NCBI GenBank assembly: GCA_947652115.1
Contig: OX393561.1
Coordinates: forward strand, 42,690,113-42,754,112
Direction: 5' to 3'
DNA length: 64,000 nt
Source of the DNA: Blastomussa wellsi
Taxonomy: Eukaryota > Cnidaria > Anthozoa > Scleractinia > Plerogyridae
Shown: positions 34,301-38,579 of the stretch, in pieces
Position numbering within the stretch: the first letter of the stretch is position 1
Layout: the number at the start of each line of letters is the position of its first letter
Position numbers and translations under genes: made by a program
The notes under the pieces: model-generated
The model's input: the letters and a program-made list of their open reading frames with translations, nothing else
What the model was told of the DNA's origin: nothing
Database searches by the model: none

Positions 34301-37300
34301 CGTTACGCTGTTCCATTCTTTCTTCGGCTGCAGCTCTATCAAAAGATGTGGTGTTCTCATCGTTGATAACCCTCCTGTCTTCTTCATTCTGGCGTTAATT
34401 TCCAGTTCTTCTTTGTCTTTTTGCAGTTTATCACCAATTTTTTTTCTCAAACGTTTTTTCATCGTTTTCAATCTGTCTAAGACTTTCTTGAAGTTGTATT
34501 ACTTTCTCTTTTGCTATTTCTCTTTGTTCAGGTGCCGCATCCTGGGCTAATGACTTATCCAATTCCAATTTCATTCGCCAGTCGAGTGCTGCTCTTTTCC
34601 GGCAGCCAGAGATTCATTCCGTTTCAATTCTTCTTGTTTTTCATCTCTTATTTCATATATGGACTTCCCAAGAGCAGTTTTTATTTCTTTTGTAAGATTT
34701 TTATTTAGTTCACCCCTTTTTGTGAAAACGTCATATGCCTTTTTGCCAGCGCCAAACATTTTGACCTGGAGCTTTCCTTTTGCGTTGTAAAATATCTCGA
34801 GCTCACTTGAGCTCATGTTTGGAAAAAGACCTTTTGCAGCAACCCAAGCCTGTGCACCTGGTGATTCGGTGAAAGATGTCTCGGCACCAGATCTTTCTTG
34901 CAATCCGCTTTTTTCGTGATGCCTTACCAGCAATGGGATTTCTTCACCATCACCAGGGGTGGATGCGGTGCCCGGCACAAAAGGAGTTTTTTCGTCGGAG
35001 TCTCGCCCGTCGTAGTCATGCTCCCATGGGTCAGTTGGGTCATAACCAGGGTTTTGTATATTGTATATTTAAACAAAAATATATTTTCTGTTTAATATAG
35101 ATGATGGCGGTGCAAGCAAACCTTCGGCCAACGCCCAAAGAGAAAAATCTCGGCGCGATGAAAGCCGAGCGTGCGGTAAAACGTATCACCTTTGATTGTA
35201 GCGACGCCAACCCCAGCGAGACCCTGAATGTTTATGTGCCCAAGCTGTGTGAGGACGAGGTCCTCGTGCCCGGCTCGCTCGCACTGCTTTTCAACATCGA
35301 CTTGTCTGGAGGGGACCCCAACAACTTCCTCGTTCAAAACGTCGGGCGCGCTCTGATCGACAAACTGGTTGTGAAGTACGCGGGCACCATACTGCAGGAC
35401 ACGGTGGGGTATGACATCTTCAAGATCAGGGAGGACCTTTTCCTCTCGCAGGAGGAGCGGGACAACATGCTGCTCGATGGAATTCAGAGCGAGGACCTCT
35501 GCAAGATCCGCTCAAACACTGAGGATAAGAAAACCGAGGCTGTCGACACGGAAAACGCGCTGAACAAGGTTTTCGGCCCAAAATACCGAATCAGACTGGA
35601 CCACCAGATCCTGACCGACCACGGAGTCTTTTACCCCCAAGCTCTTTACCACGACCTCTTGTTTGAGCTGACCCTTGCGCCGGCCTTGCAGGTTGTCAAA
35701 GGCTCTGACCCAACAAAACTGAAATACAAGCTGACAACCATCCAGCTTGAGTATGAAATGATCAGAAGCAAGACTCTGGCGGAAGACGCGGACAGTGTTT
35801 ATGCCGCTGGCAAGGAATTCATGTACGACCACGTGATGCTTGATCAGATGATCACCTTCACAAAAGCCAAGGAAAGGATTAACCTCAGAGTCAACCCCCA
35901 GAGAAGGTCCCTGAAAGGAATCCTTCTCCTGTTCATCGAGCCTCTCGCTCCAGGAGCCAGAGATACAGAAAAGTACTTCAACCGTGGCCTGACGAAAGTC
36001 AGCGTCACGGTGAACGGCTCGCCAAACATGCTGTACAACAACGGCATCTTATACAGGGACATGTGGGAGACGGCCCGTCGCTTCTTTCCCCAGACAAAAA
36101 CGCCACACATGAATCTGAAAAACTTCTACAGCGATGACAAGTTCGGTCTTTTGATCGATCTGCGCTCCATGGCAGATCAGTCGCTGCACGGCAGCGGCAC
36201 GCGCCTCGTAAACACCCAAGACTGGGTACAGCTTGAGCTCGAGAGGAATGCGAGCGGATCAGGCAATTTGAACTGCTACGTCTTTGTTATCAGTGACTCG
36301 CAGATGAACATATTAAAACAGCAATTGGAATCTGTGCAATACTGATACAGAAATGAACCACAACATCCCGTTCAACGCTCTCATTGTGGGTCCGACGAAT
36401 TCAGGCAAATCGCAGTTTCTGGTGGACCAGATCTATGGCCGTTTTCGTGGCAAGTTCGACGACATCGTGTTGATCTGCCCGACATTCGCGCACAACAAAA
36501 CCTACCACCGAATTGGTGAAGATGATCCACGAATGTTTGTGATAATATGCGCGCAACACGGAGTGGAAATTTGGTTGAAGCTCGTCTCCTGGCTTTTCGA
36601 GGGCACCAACACGCTCATAATCCTCGATGACTGTACAGCCTCGAAAGATGTGAAAGGGCGCACAGGCCAGCTGGTAAAACTTGCCTTTTCTGCTCGGCAT
36701 ATTGGCATCAGCGTTTGGGTGCTGACACAGAAGATGACCAGCATAACAGCCTCCTTCCGGGAGAACGTGGCGGCGGTCGTTCTCTTTTACACCCCCGCGG
36801 CCAAGACCACGATCGGACCAACACTCAGAGTCTTAAAATAACTTAGGAGAACGTGCTGCCTTTGTAACTACATCTGCAAATGGTTAGATGTTCTAGTCTT
36901 CTTGGATAAGGACGATAAAACCGTAGGTCTCCAGCATCTTCAGTGTTACGGGTCAGCAGGGGACGTTAAAGAACCCACACACTAGTCGTAAAGAGTTGGG
37001 CACGGAGTTCCCGGTGCTGTGGTCTGGTCTGTTTGCATAATGTACTCATGGGTTGGGTGGGTTGGGTGAGGTCATGAATGGACTGATAGCGGCTGCCATA
37101 GGCGTCTTAACATGCTGATGTCCGATCTCACCCTGACTAGAAATGTAAAGCGCATTGGAACATGTTTATGGAAAATGCGCTATATAAATCCATTACCATT
37201 AACTGTTTCCTTGTTCTTGTGGTACAAAAACTTTTTGTGCCATTGGTATGTGTGCATTAACCGTATCTGCGAGTTTCAACACTTTGAGTGGCATCCATTC

Positions 37301-38539
37301 CATCTATTCTGAGACCAACCTACCGGAAATAATATAAATGATATTTTCATTGTTTGAAACATGAACACCAGCAAATTGCCGGAGATGGCGCTTTATTTTT
37401 TCGTTTGCTCGCTGTAAAAGCCGTGCGTGCTTCTGGTCGCCCGCAGTTGAATTTGTAGTCTAGCTAACAAATCAGTTGACGCCAGTTTTTCATCGTATGT
37501 CCAATACAATACTTTATTAATTCCCCCCAAGGAGTTTTTCAGAATTAATTTACAATATGAATATAAAATTATGACTAAGACTACTCATTTCAACTATGAT
37601 GACATACATTTTCTCAACGAAATTCGATATTTCATTTAGGTTTATGTCCTCTGGTAAAACACGAGCATTAGCCAATAAGCGCGAGAATTTCTGCAGTTAG
37701 GGTAACTGATATTAGAGTGTTTTAGCAACTAGGACGGCAACGACAATGAGAACGCCACAAAACAATAGCAAAAACAATCGCTCAGCACTTGCGCTTTATA
37801 GTTTTGTGCATTTCTGTGCCTTCATCTGCAAAGCAACAACGTGAAATGACCAAATTTTATGTTTTCTTGAGAACGTGAGCCCATGGCGGCAAAGTTTTCT
37901 TTCTTTTTCCTTACTTTAACGCCGTTCATAGTAACTTAGTTCCTGGACGGTTCGTCAGCATTTTCCAAGTTAAACAAATTTCAATAACGGCCAAAGCGTC
38001 ACAGAAACGAGAGGTTGATTTTAAAATGACGTTTTCCTTGCCGTGGCGCCGTCGTCGTTGCTAAACCTCCCTATTGATTTAGTGACAGGACGGGAACGTC
38101 AGTTGAGAACGGCGCGCGCATCAAATAGCCAATGAAAAGTCGACACAAAGTCGTGTCCAGACTATTCTGCCCACCCACTCGTCCCCAACTGACGTTCCTG
38201 TCCACTTAATAAATAGGTCTATTGCTTCCTGCAGTGAAAGATCTTTGCATCTTCCCGTCTATCGCTCGTACATACAAGTTCTCTATACCAGTCTTGGTAC
38301 ATTTATATTGGAATGCCAATTTCCCAATGAATTCGATCATTTTCGTCCCTCTCTTGTCATTCTGAAGTGAAAATGAACACGGTTTTAACGTTGCCATTTC
38401 CAGGGGAACATTTGGACTTTGGCTGGACAGCGAACTTTATCACGGCCGGAGTACTGCATGTTATACCTATGACAGCGAGATGCTTTCAGCCACAGAAGAT
38501 TTCATTTGTCTGGGTGTAGAAGTCTGGGCATTTGCTTAG
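15927..38539 (+). CDS. TLDc-domain protein (OXR1/NCOA7/TLDC2 family), possibly fused to the transporter
   Basis: Exons: 15927-15986, 18809-18837, 20082-20154, 22243-22383, 23207-23302, 23419-23492 and 38404-38539. All have AG/GT borders and compatible phases (0, 2, 0, 0, 0, 2). The last five encode a full TLDc domain: SHLLSAEDIDKL before the domain, then WVLAYSTFQHGTSLKTLYRR, TPVLLVVKD, FGVLSP, GKSFFFTCKPQYK, FMAGDPTSLAFGC, FGLWLDSELYHG and an end at VEVWAFA. Family knowledge: TLDc proteins protect against oxidative stress and bind the vacuolar H+-ATPase. The usual Gly-Gly-rich loop before FGLWLD is short here. No start codon is found upstream of the first two exons; exon 15927 needs a phase-0 partner, and the transporter donor at 13648 supplies one. 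If separate, a 5' exon is missing. A 14.9-kb last intron holds the virus-like element. Confidence 0.8.
16023..16275. repeat. Two poly-C tracts
   Basis: Runs at about 16023-16038 and 16255-16275. The glycine-rich open frame on the minus strand between 16015 and 16365 comes from translating them and is not a gene. Confidence 0.8.
16581..18639 (+). pseudogene. LINE reverse transcriptase, catalytic box lost and frameshifted
   Basis: Frame open from 16559 to a TAG at 18281-18283. Seen in order: SPGTDGLPVEFYK (fingers), WRPLTLLNCDYKI, FIDFEKAFDS (motif A with its Asp), RGVRQGCPLSPYLF (motif B), then GLKLNDKKTEALWIG (motif D/E region). The (F/Y)xDD motif C expected between B and GLKLN is absent: the frame passes from IKGISVNNTEIN directly to GTRESLSAAL near 17536-17541. 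That is an in-frame deletion of roughly a dozen codons and removes two catalytic aspartates. The thumb and C-terminal part continue, but a one-base shift near 18277 moves the rest (18284-18639, including LYHSY-type tail YLSYKDFTNTYKTH) into another frame. It cannot be active. Confidence 0.85.
16581..18770 (+). mobile_element. 5'-truncated non-LTR retrotransposon (L1/Tx1-like) with 13-bp target duplication
   Basis: A 2.2-kb insertion flanked by aagttgttaatct (16568-16580 and 18771-18783), ending in an A-rich tail (aataataataaaaaaaatt aaaaaaaa). It contains the reverse transcriptase part only; endonuclease and ORF1 are missing, as expected for target-primed reverse transcription. The 3' untranslated part (18600-18745) has degenerate gtaagtaatgttagtgtt repeats. 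It lies in a TLDc intron, just upstream of the 29-nt microexon. Confidence 0.85.
18809..18837 (+). CDS. Candidate 29-nt microexon
   Basis: The acceptor cttccctttgcag and donor AAA/GTAAGT bound ATGCTGAGTTGCGAAGACG and ten more bases. Its 29 nt leave two bases over, and the next exon starts with one spare base, so the phases fit. The ATG at the first base could instead be a start, but no promoter or 5' UTR evidence is visible. The 5'-truncated LINE ends 38 bp upstream. Confidence 0.45.
18838..19440. mobile_element. Foldback element with a second hairpin nested inside
   Basis: The left arm (cctatcactaaattcagt, gcgacc, cttctgcgagcaattggt, atcaatcaaaacttatga) is matched in reverse by the right arm (tcattataagttttgattgat, ccaactgctcgcaggag, gggtcgcgtgtcactgaatt). 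Inside, 19225-19323 is a smaller palindrome around gatctgtatgggc/gcccatacagatc with caattg loops. Confidence 0.6.
19770..20010 (+). repeat. tRNA-derived SINE with a partial tandem duplication
   Basis: At 19932-20005 an A-box-like tagctcattggttagagc and a B-box-like gtcgtgggttcaattctcat have tRNA-head spacing. Upstream, gagtaaccgcgcgatgcagt plus the following 40 bp occur twice (about 19771 and 19867), the first with its own truncated A-box. Not an intact tRNA: the acceptor stem does not close. Confidence 0.55.
20082..20154 (+). CDS. TLDc exon: segment ahead of the domain
   Basis: Acceptor ctgttcgacag, donor AAG/GTACAAG. Encodes GFLFGVEQSLDEESHLLSAE followed by DIDK, which fits the lead-in helix of TLDc proteins. 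An alternative acceptor at 20106 (gaacag) would give a 48-nt phase-0 exon that can follow exon 15927 directly. Confidence 0.65.
20459..20592. mobile_element. MITE, ends tgttccaggttctcaga / tctgagagcctggaaca
   Basis: 134-bp inverted-repeat element with inner arms gcacgcagagaaaagatacgc and gcgtatcttttcttcgcgcgc. The charged open frames here are shadows. Confidence 0.7.
21195..21361. mobile_element. MITE, ends taggccctttgcacaaccc / gggttatgcaagggccta
   Basis: 167-bp element whose ends (about 30 bp: taggccctttgcacaacccagtcac region) are inverted copies. No coding content. Confidence 0.7.
21570..21743. mobile_element. MITE with about 50-bp near-perfect inverted ends
   Basis: Left caatagagtgtttctgtctc through atcggctgatagttgcccc, right the complement ending agacagaaacactctattg. 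174 bp in total. Nearly perfect arms suggest a recent copy. Confidence 0.75.
22243..22383 (+). CDS. TLDc exon: domain core 1
   Basis: Acceptor ttttatttccag, donor TTT/GTAAGT; 47 codons. Carries WVLAYSTFQHG and SLKTLYRR followed by TPVLLVVKD, the most conserved stretch of TLDc domains. Confidence 0.85.
23207..23302 (+). CDS. TLDc exon: domain core 2
   Basis: Acceptor tttcttttcag, donor AAG/GTATAC; 32 codons with VFGVLSP and GKSFFFTCKPQYK. Confidence 0.85.
23419..23492 (+). CDS. TLDc exon: domain core 3
   Basis: Acceptor tcttcacttag, donor GA/GTAAGT. Encodes MYPCSGKNSYFMAGDPTSLA and FGCS; it ends two bases into a Glu codon finished 14.9 kb away. Confidence 0.85.
23532..23851. mobile_element. 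79-bp inverted repeat pair at the left edge of the virus-like region
   Basis: The left arm 23532-23610 (aagtagtatagccggtagta ... ctcccaacggcg) and right arm 23773-23851 are inverted copies with very few mismatches, separated by 162 bp. I see no target duplication. It is either an independent MITE in the TLDc intron or a folded terminus of the virus-like element, whose first gene starts 70 bp further on. No copy was seen near the right edge. Confidence 0.65.
23921..24178 (+). CDS. Small Cys-rich putative zinc-binding protein (virus-like element)
   Basis: 85 codons, basic, with paired cysteines CRSCGVGVLC and CLSCGGSP plus CGKKC and CGQH nearer the N-terminus; this pattern could hold two zinc ions. 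It is the first gene of the element and reads toward the next hypothetical gene 52 bp downstream. I do not recognise the family. Small Cys-rich proteins in such elements may bind nucleic acid; that is inference. Confidence 0.5.
   Translation: MSRGANNCVWLMRNRKENCGKKCVGVYCGQHNFQLKRGKKKPAPCRSCGVGVLCDYRLCLSCGGSPFRQRLIRKQKKILNVFCTS
24231..24677 (+). CDS. Hypothetical protein with CxxC pairs (virus-like element)
   Basis: 148 codons; start MSMAAARTAPP chosen as the first ATG after the upstream stop, though M3 or M14 are possible. The N-terminal two thirds are acidic and helical (DELSEQEIYELACQNYS), and the C-terminal part has CRKCSKCKRNGLCLPC followed by an acidic tail. The Cys cluster suggests a small zinc site. 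Not recognised. It runs in the same direction as the preceding Cys-rich gene and converges on the minus-strand gene ending at 25046. Confidence 0.55.
   Translation: MSMAAARTAPPIEMLCAAYVVDELSEQEIYELACQNYSVEQLTARKYMAAQEPDKYMLELIAEIFKEYINARINERSSLGWDEIHEEIEAAPFCTRRQQIVKATVCRKCSKCKRNGLCLPCFENGDKHFLGDPSFHESDYDGIFVKYI
24678..25045. other. Decayed coding-like stretch
   Basis: Short frames on both strands (for example minus strand around 24840-24905, helical with EVRRITQQVVEAM) look like pieces of a gene broken by shifts, but none can be assigned. It may be a remnant of another gene of the element. Confidence 0.3.
25046..25416 (-). pseudogene. 3' half of a coiled-coil gene split by the LTR retrotransposon
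   Basis: The minus-strand frame is open from the LTR edge at 25416 to the stop at 25046. It encodes a highly charged, probably coiled-coil segment (KKLERKVKKHTKI, QKYRELKERLREN, EFRQELRKKL). Its 5' half lies at 31243-31550 on the other side of the retrotransposon, and the 4-bp target duplication accounts for the join, so both were one gene of about 220 codons before the insertion. Confidence 0.7.
25417..25631 (-). repeat. 3' LTR of the BEL/Pao element
   Basis: 215 bp, TG...CA ends on the minus strand; identical by eye to 31028-31242. Confidence 0.93.
25632..25641 (-). other. Polypurine tract of the BEL/Pao element
   Basis: GGGGGGAGAG on the minus strand directly against the 3' LTR start; the expected primer for plus-strand DNA synthesis. 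Confidence 0.8.
25790..29032 (-). CDS. BEL/Pao polymerase: reverse transcriptase, RNase H, integrase
   Basis: Frame continues directly after the TAG at 29033 to a stop at 25790 (about 1080 codons). Reverse transcriptase with VGDLKKAFLQV (motif A) and SLYVDDLLSGG (catalytic YVDD); RNase H of the Pao type around HGFGDASSCGVGVAVYA; integrase with an HHCC zinc finger (HREHLRTLHGG ... CQGCKRF) and the catalytic triad in GVDYAGP, YSDNGSTF and FERMVG. All catalytic residues are present. With no start codon near the TAG, expression would need stop readthrough, or the TAG is a recent disabling mutation. Confidence 0.92.
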   Translation of the reverse strand, partial: LSRSEKGWYEAALPWKGNHPPLPSNEYGSLRRLENLKQKLKRTGLEQAYSEIIEEQKAEGIVETADQPAQGVECYIPHKPVVREDAATTKVRAVYDASARAYPNAVSLNDCLYQGPPLQNKLWNVLVRSRMHPVALVGDLKKAFLQVRIRQADRDALRFHWRQGEQLNIETLRFTRALFGLAPSPFLLGGVIECHLDTWKEREEVVIAELRESLYVDDLLSGGATVEEAKELKEKAIEIFEDATFTLHKWQSNEPRLEEGTASSEEEETFAKQQLGGPQAGESSLLGLGWNKKSDGVIVSFPDWEAAPTKRGVLRKLASIYDPLGLVSPVTLVGKCLYRAVCCEKLAWDAELTGRLKLKWQRWEQSLPKQISVSRALADHREPIHEIHLHGFGDASSCGVGVAVYAIVKQESGTTQRLLAAKARLAKQGLTIPRLELVAAHMVTNVLVNVRDALKGFPVVTLNGWLDSLVALFWISGGGQYKQFVENRVQKIRAHPEITWRHVPTKENPADVASRGGDVEFSELWWKGPDWVADCESWPPQRVIQPSEASTAELKATKELFKVAVDKADRLYEVLDKFELRKALNICAWITRFVHNSRHSDQKLRGPLTTEELQKQHLFWVKRAQQSCEFEDDRLRLNLQPNPDGVLECRGRIQGLYPLYLPDKHLYTKKLVHREHLRTLHGGVSLTMTSVRSNHWVPRLRKLAKQTIRACQGCKRFQAVAAANPPPGNLPVDRTQGTHPFQVIGVDYAGPIKYKKRGKEESKAYIVLYACSLCRALYLDLVPSLETREFILSLKKLIARKGRPQIIYSDNGSTFVGAAQWLRKAMCDEKFNKFLAENGITWKFNLSRAPWWGGQFERMVGLVKNALNKIIGYGFLSWEELEEVLLDVEITLNNRPLCYVEDDVALPTLTPNLMMFPQSNILPDLQPHHIDDADLRRRAKHLRKCKDALWRRWSSEYLRSLRERHNLKHQGKLCTLAVGDVVIVKSEEKKNRGKWPLGIVQELYPGRDGVVRAVKLRAGKNFLERPVQHVYPLELSCDTFVRAQAEELNAEAPVFRPRRLASLQAEERIRRIAESEENLE
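29033..30958 (-). CDS. BEL/Pao gag-protease
   Basis: Start chosen at 30958 (MEAASKDLE); the frame is open further upstream into the LTR but that part is untranslated leader. N-terminal coiled coil (residues about 1-130), the BEL/Pao gag domain (DUF1759-like, around LTITKFNGTNLDWNRFW), zinc knuckles of the type CxxCxxxxH and CxxCxCPKH, then a retropepsin-like domain with the catalytic LLDSGSS. It ends at a TAG (29033-29035) that lies in the same frame as the polymerase part. Confidence 0.9.
   Translation of the reverse strand: MEAASKDLETKLTQLQITREKTDAVLASQNENKIKRHRDALCSVVASVEKAKRKVEELKISAGEELSAITSWGAKLDQDIEAVDLDMDGISSFLSNFDQEQIEKARNNQLAFEKELFEKKLQYTKELKNVDSPDQAAAGSQNGKQSAASAKLPKLTITKFNGTNLDWNRFWGQFTEGIDKSEMAAITKFSYLKEFVDPKVRKGIDGLPFTAEGYEKAKAILIERYGNVSEVVKAYVKDILDLPKINGSQPRKIHHFYERLLYDVQSLETMGKLSLVNGNVALTIDKLSGIRGDLVRNDEDWQSWDFLKLCDALKSWTRRNPVDFDEPQSFKHDRTPSRNYHTKQQDAKTRGCVYCEDSSHRSSECTRVVGCDERKKFLAENKLCFNCACPKHRAAECASKTRCNLCSRKHHTSICPDQQPKADSVLSSVDAEKVVYPVVVIKVGGIECRALLDSGSSSCYASAKLLDMLGQKPTEIKPKRVEMLMASTTARMEVFKTTVSSRSGDYRLDVNLTKVNRGELLSLENPQYQQLTNTYPHLKDVKMDDTDTKPLLPVHVILGAGVYARIKTDTRPRIGNQGEPVAERTKLGWVILSPGEEIDTTHMLLTQTSQVDYEELCKLDVLGLADTPQHDQGEVYREFRE
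31004..31023 (-). other. Candidate primer-binding site
   Basis: TGGCACCTCCGACGGGACTT on the minus strand, four bases inside the 5' LTR. It begins with TGG, the complement of a tRNA CCA end. The primer tRNA cannot be named from memory. Confidence 0.55.
31028..31242 (-). repeat. 5' LTR of the BEL/Pao element
   Basis: 215 bp. A TATAA-like tgttataatcac lies in it (plus-strand view, about 31184-31195), and AATTTG-rich sequence near the inner end. No base difference from the other LTR was seen, which implies little time since insertion. Confidence 0.93.
31243..31550 (-). pseudogene. 5' half of the split coiled-coil/hydrophobic gene
   Basis: Start ATG at 31550 (MSSANLLPSAPP); frame runs to the LTR at 31243. 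A Pro-rich start is followed by a charged helix (EISKIEKEIADEAEHYRLVL) and a long Gly/Ala/Ser-rich hydrophobic stretch (VSLGIASAALSSGAVASSLT and onward) that looks like one or two membrane-active helices. The gene continues at 25416 on the far side of the retrotransposon. It starts 24 bp after the penton-like stop, so both were probably one transcription unit. Function unknown; membrane-linked minor virion protein is a guess. Confidence 0.6.
31574..32207 (-). pseudogene. Penton-like minor capsid protein of the virus-like element
   Basis: Frame open from before 32155 to the stop at 31574, about 200 codons. The C-terminal third (SVTLSVQDDDGQLFDFNDQP then LQFELQII) is strand-rich and resembles the single-jelly-roll pentons of Polinton-like elements; the N-terminal part has LYNSWHNLKN. 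The best start, ATG at 32207, is out of frame with the body: a run of four T (minus strand; 32192-32195) near codon 5 separates the two frames by one base. Without that ATG only non-ATG starts (TTG at 32155) remain. It runs divergently from the long gene at 32280 with a 72-bp shared upstream region. Confidence 0.5.
32208..32279. promoter_or_regulatory. Divergent intergenic region between penton-like and long hypothetical gene
   Basis: 72 bp between two divergent starts, AT-rich (attttattttg, aattttcaattaaaaaa). By position it should hold both promoters; no specific motif is clear. Confidence 0.35.
32280..32802 (+). pseudogene. 5' part of a long hypothetical gene (frameshifted)
   Basis: The body frame (ending TAG 32800-32802) is open from about 32278. 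The natural start ATG 32280 is out of frame with it by one base in an A7 run (32288-32294). The frame encodes a basic, mixed helical segment (FDYLEKRAQSAGKNAKLAQE, FYKEGEGSLQ, YWSAGMKSALG). It ends prematurely at an A6 run (32790-32795): beyond it, the neighbouring frame continues without a break as the next entry. Together they would be one gene of about 555 codons. Not recognised as any known family. Confidence 0.5.
32796..33947 (+). pseudogene. 3' part of the long hypothetical gene
   Basis: 384 codons to TAA at 33945-33947. The frame begins with WLAGPGLSFWEQQLNFAVWC at the A6 run where the preceding frame stops; there is no ATG near the start (a GTG at 32847 is the first alternative). Features: a Cys/Trp-rich start, a mixed alpha/beta middle with RFTRGANRGLGSVYIYC, a Lys/Ser/Pro-rich low-complexity linker near residue 285-360, and a hydrophobic C-terminal helix (VAVGEVAVAGLAFLTF) that could be a membrane anchor. 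It overlaps the end of the minus-strand gene by a few bases (tail to tail). Family unknown; its size and anchor would fit a structural or spike-type protein, which is only inference. Confidence 0.5.
33944..35053 (-). pseudogene. Coiled-coil membrane protein gene broken by at least four shifts
   Basis: Coding-like sequence runs from about 35053 to a stop at 33944 but passes through several frames. Shifts lie near a T4 run (34595-34598), a T8 run (34438-34445), near 34386-34392, and at an A4 run (33993-33996). Order: acidic start (YDPTDPWEHDYDGRDSDE), a Lys-rich globular part (MFGAGKKAYDVFTKRGELNK), a long coiled coil (about 120 residues), a Gly/Ala-rich hydrophobic region (TVTAIFLVAGATIGAVIGAI, LPGLIGSIVSFLFKAAGEVI) and a short basic tail. 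It diverges from the major capsid gene, sharing the AT-rich region 35054-35100. Hydrophobic segments suggest a membrane-active virion protein; not proven. Confidence 0.5.
35054..35100. promoter_or_regulatory. AT-rich divergent promoter region of the capsid gene
   Basis: 47 bp, with tgtatattgtatatttaaac about 25 bp before the capsid ATG and the mirror-image gene on its other side. A TATA-like role is inferred from position. Confidence 0.4.
35101..36345 (+). CDS. Major capsid protein, double jelly roll (Polinton/PLV type)
   Basis: 414 codons, uninterrupted. Start ATGATG at 35101; the first of two adjacent Met codons is used here. Strand-rich sequence with two halves of similar build: the first around LNVYVPKLCEDEVLVPGSLA, the second from about residue 255 with LRVNPQRRSLKGILLLFIEP. 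PQRRSLKGI and GSPNMLYNNGI resemble the capsid proteins of Polinton-like elements that gene predictors in cnidarians often label 'F54H12.2-like'. The intact length and lack of stops contrast with its broken neighbours. The ATPase starts 7 bp after its stop, as in a shared transcription unit. Identification rests on recalled similarity and gene context. Confidence 0.7.
   Translation: MMAVQANLRPTPKEKNLGAMKAERAVKRITFDCSDANPSETLNVYVPKLCEDEVLVPGSLALLFNIDLSGGDPNNFLVQNVGRALIDKLVVKYAGTILQDTVGYDIFKIREDLFLSQEERDNMLLDGIQSEDLCKIRSNTEDKKTEAVDTENALNKVFGPKYRIRLDHQILTDHGVFYPQALYHDLLFELTLAPALQVVKGSDPTKLKYKLTTIQLEYEMIRSKTLAEDADSVYAAGKEFMYDHVMLDQMITFTKAKERINLRVNPQRRSLKGILLLFIEPLAPGARDTEKYFNRGLTKVSVTVNGSPNMLYNNGILYRDMWETARRFFPQTKTPHMNLKNFYSDDKFGLLIDLRSMADQSLHGSGTRLVNTQDWVQLELERNASGSGNLNCYVFVISDSQMNILKQQLESVQY
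36353..36841 (+). pseudogene. Genome-packaging ATPase (FtsK/HerA type), C-terminally truncated
   Basis: 162 codons. Walker A GPTNSGKSQ at residues 13-21, Walker B TLIILDDC near 86-93, and a sensor-like WVLTQKMTSI. This is the A32/FtsK-HerA clade that pumps DNA into capsids of the PRD1-like lineage. The family normally runs about 60-80 residues longer; here the sequence after FYTPAAKTT changes at about 36815 to IGPTLRVLK and a stop, and the DNA from there on matches a dispersed host-type repeat. So the 3' end is lost. Start chosen at 36353 (MNHNIPFN). Confidence 0.75.
36815..37200. repeat. Dispersed repeat ending in 'aatgcgctatataaatccatt'
   Basis: Contains gaacgtgctgcctttgtaac, cttggataaggacgataaa, cgttaaagaacccacacac and ends gaaaatgcgctatataaat followed by ccattaccatta. 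Such TGCGCTATATAAAT ends with a short A/T-rich microsatellite are common in invertebrate short interspersed repeats. It replaces the end of the ATPase gene. The following 37201-38403 shows no gene. Confidence 0.55.
38404..38539 (+). CDS. TLDc last exon
   Basis: Acceptor ttgccatttccag. One base completes the split Glu codon, then GTFGLWLDSELYHGRS and an end in GVEVWAFA with TAG at 38537-38539. This fixes the gene as spanning the virus-like element. Confidence 0.88.
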
Positions 38540-38573
38540 GTGTTGCGTGACTGATATATGTCAGACCATAGTA

Positions 38574-38579
38574 AATAAA
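38574..38579 (+). promoter_or_regulatory. Polyadenylation signal AATAAA for the TLDc gene
   Basis: A canonical AATAAA lies 35 bp after the TLDc stop codon. This gives a very short 3' UTR if used. Confidence 0.55.

Larger units (their letters stand above)
23852..36840. mobile_element. Degraded virus-like DNA element (Polinton/polinton-like-virus class), interrupted by an LTR retrotransposon
   Basis: Intron-free, closely packed genes on both strands: a Cys-rich small gene, a hypothetical gene, a coiled-coil/hydrophobic gene, penton-like gene, a long hypothetical gene, another coiled-coil membrane gene, the major capsid gene and a packaging ATPase. Without the 5.8-kb retrotransposon the remaining block is about 7.2 kb. 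Capsid, penton and FtsK/HerA-type ATPase together mark the PRD1/adenovirus-like lineage that includes Polintons (Mavericks) and polinton-like viruses. I find no family B DNA polymerase, RVE integrase or capsid protease, so it is incomplete or of a type that never had them. Right border: the ATPase frame breaks at about 36815 into a dispersed repeat. Confidence 0.7.
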
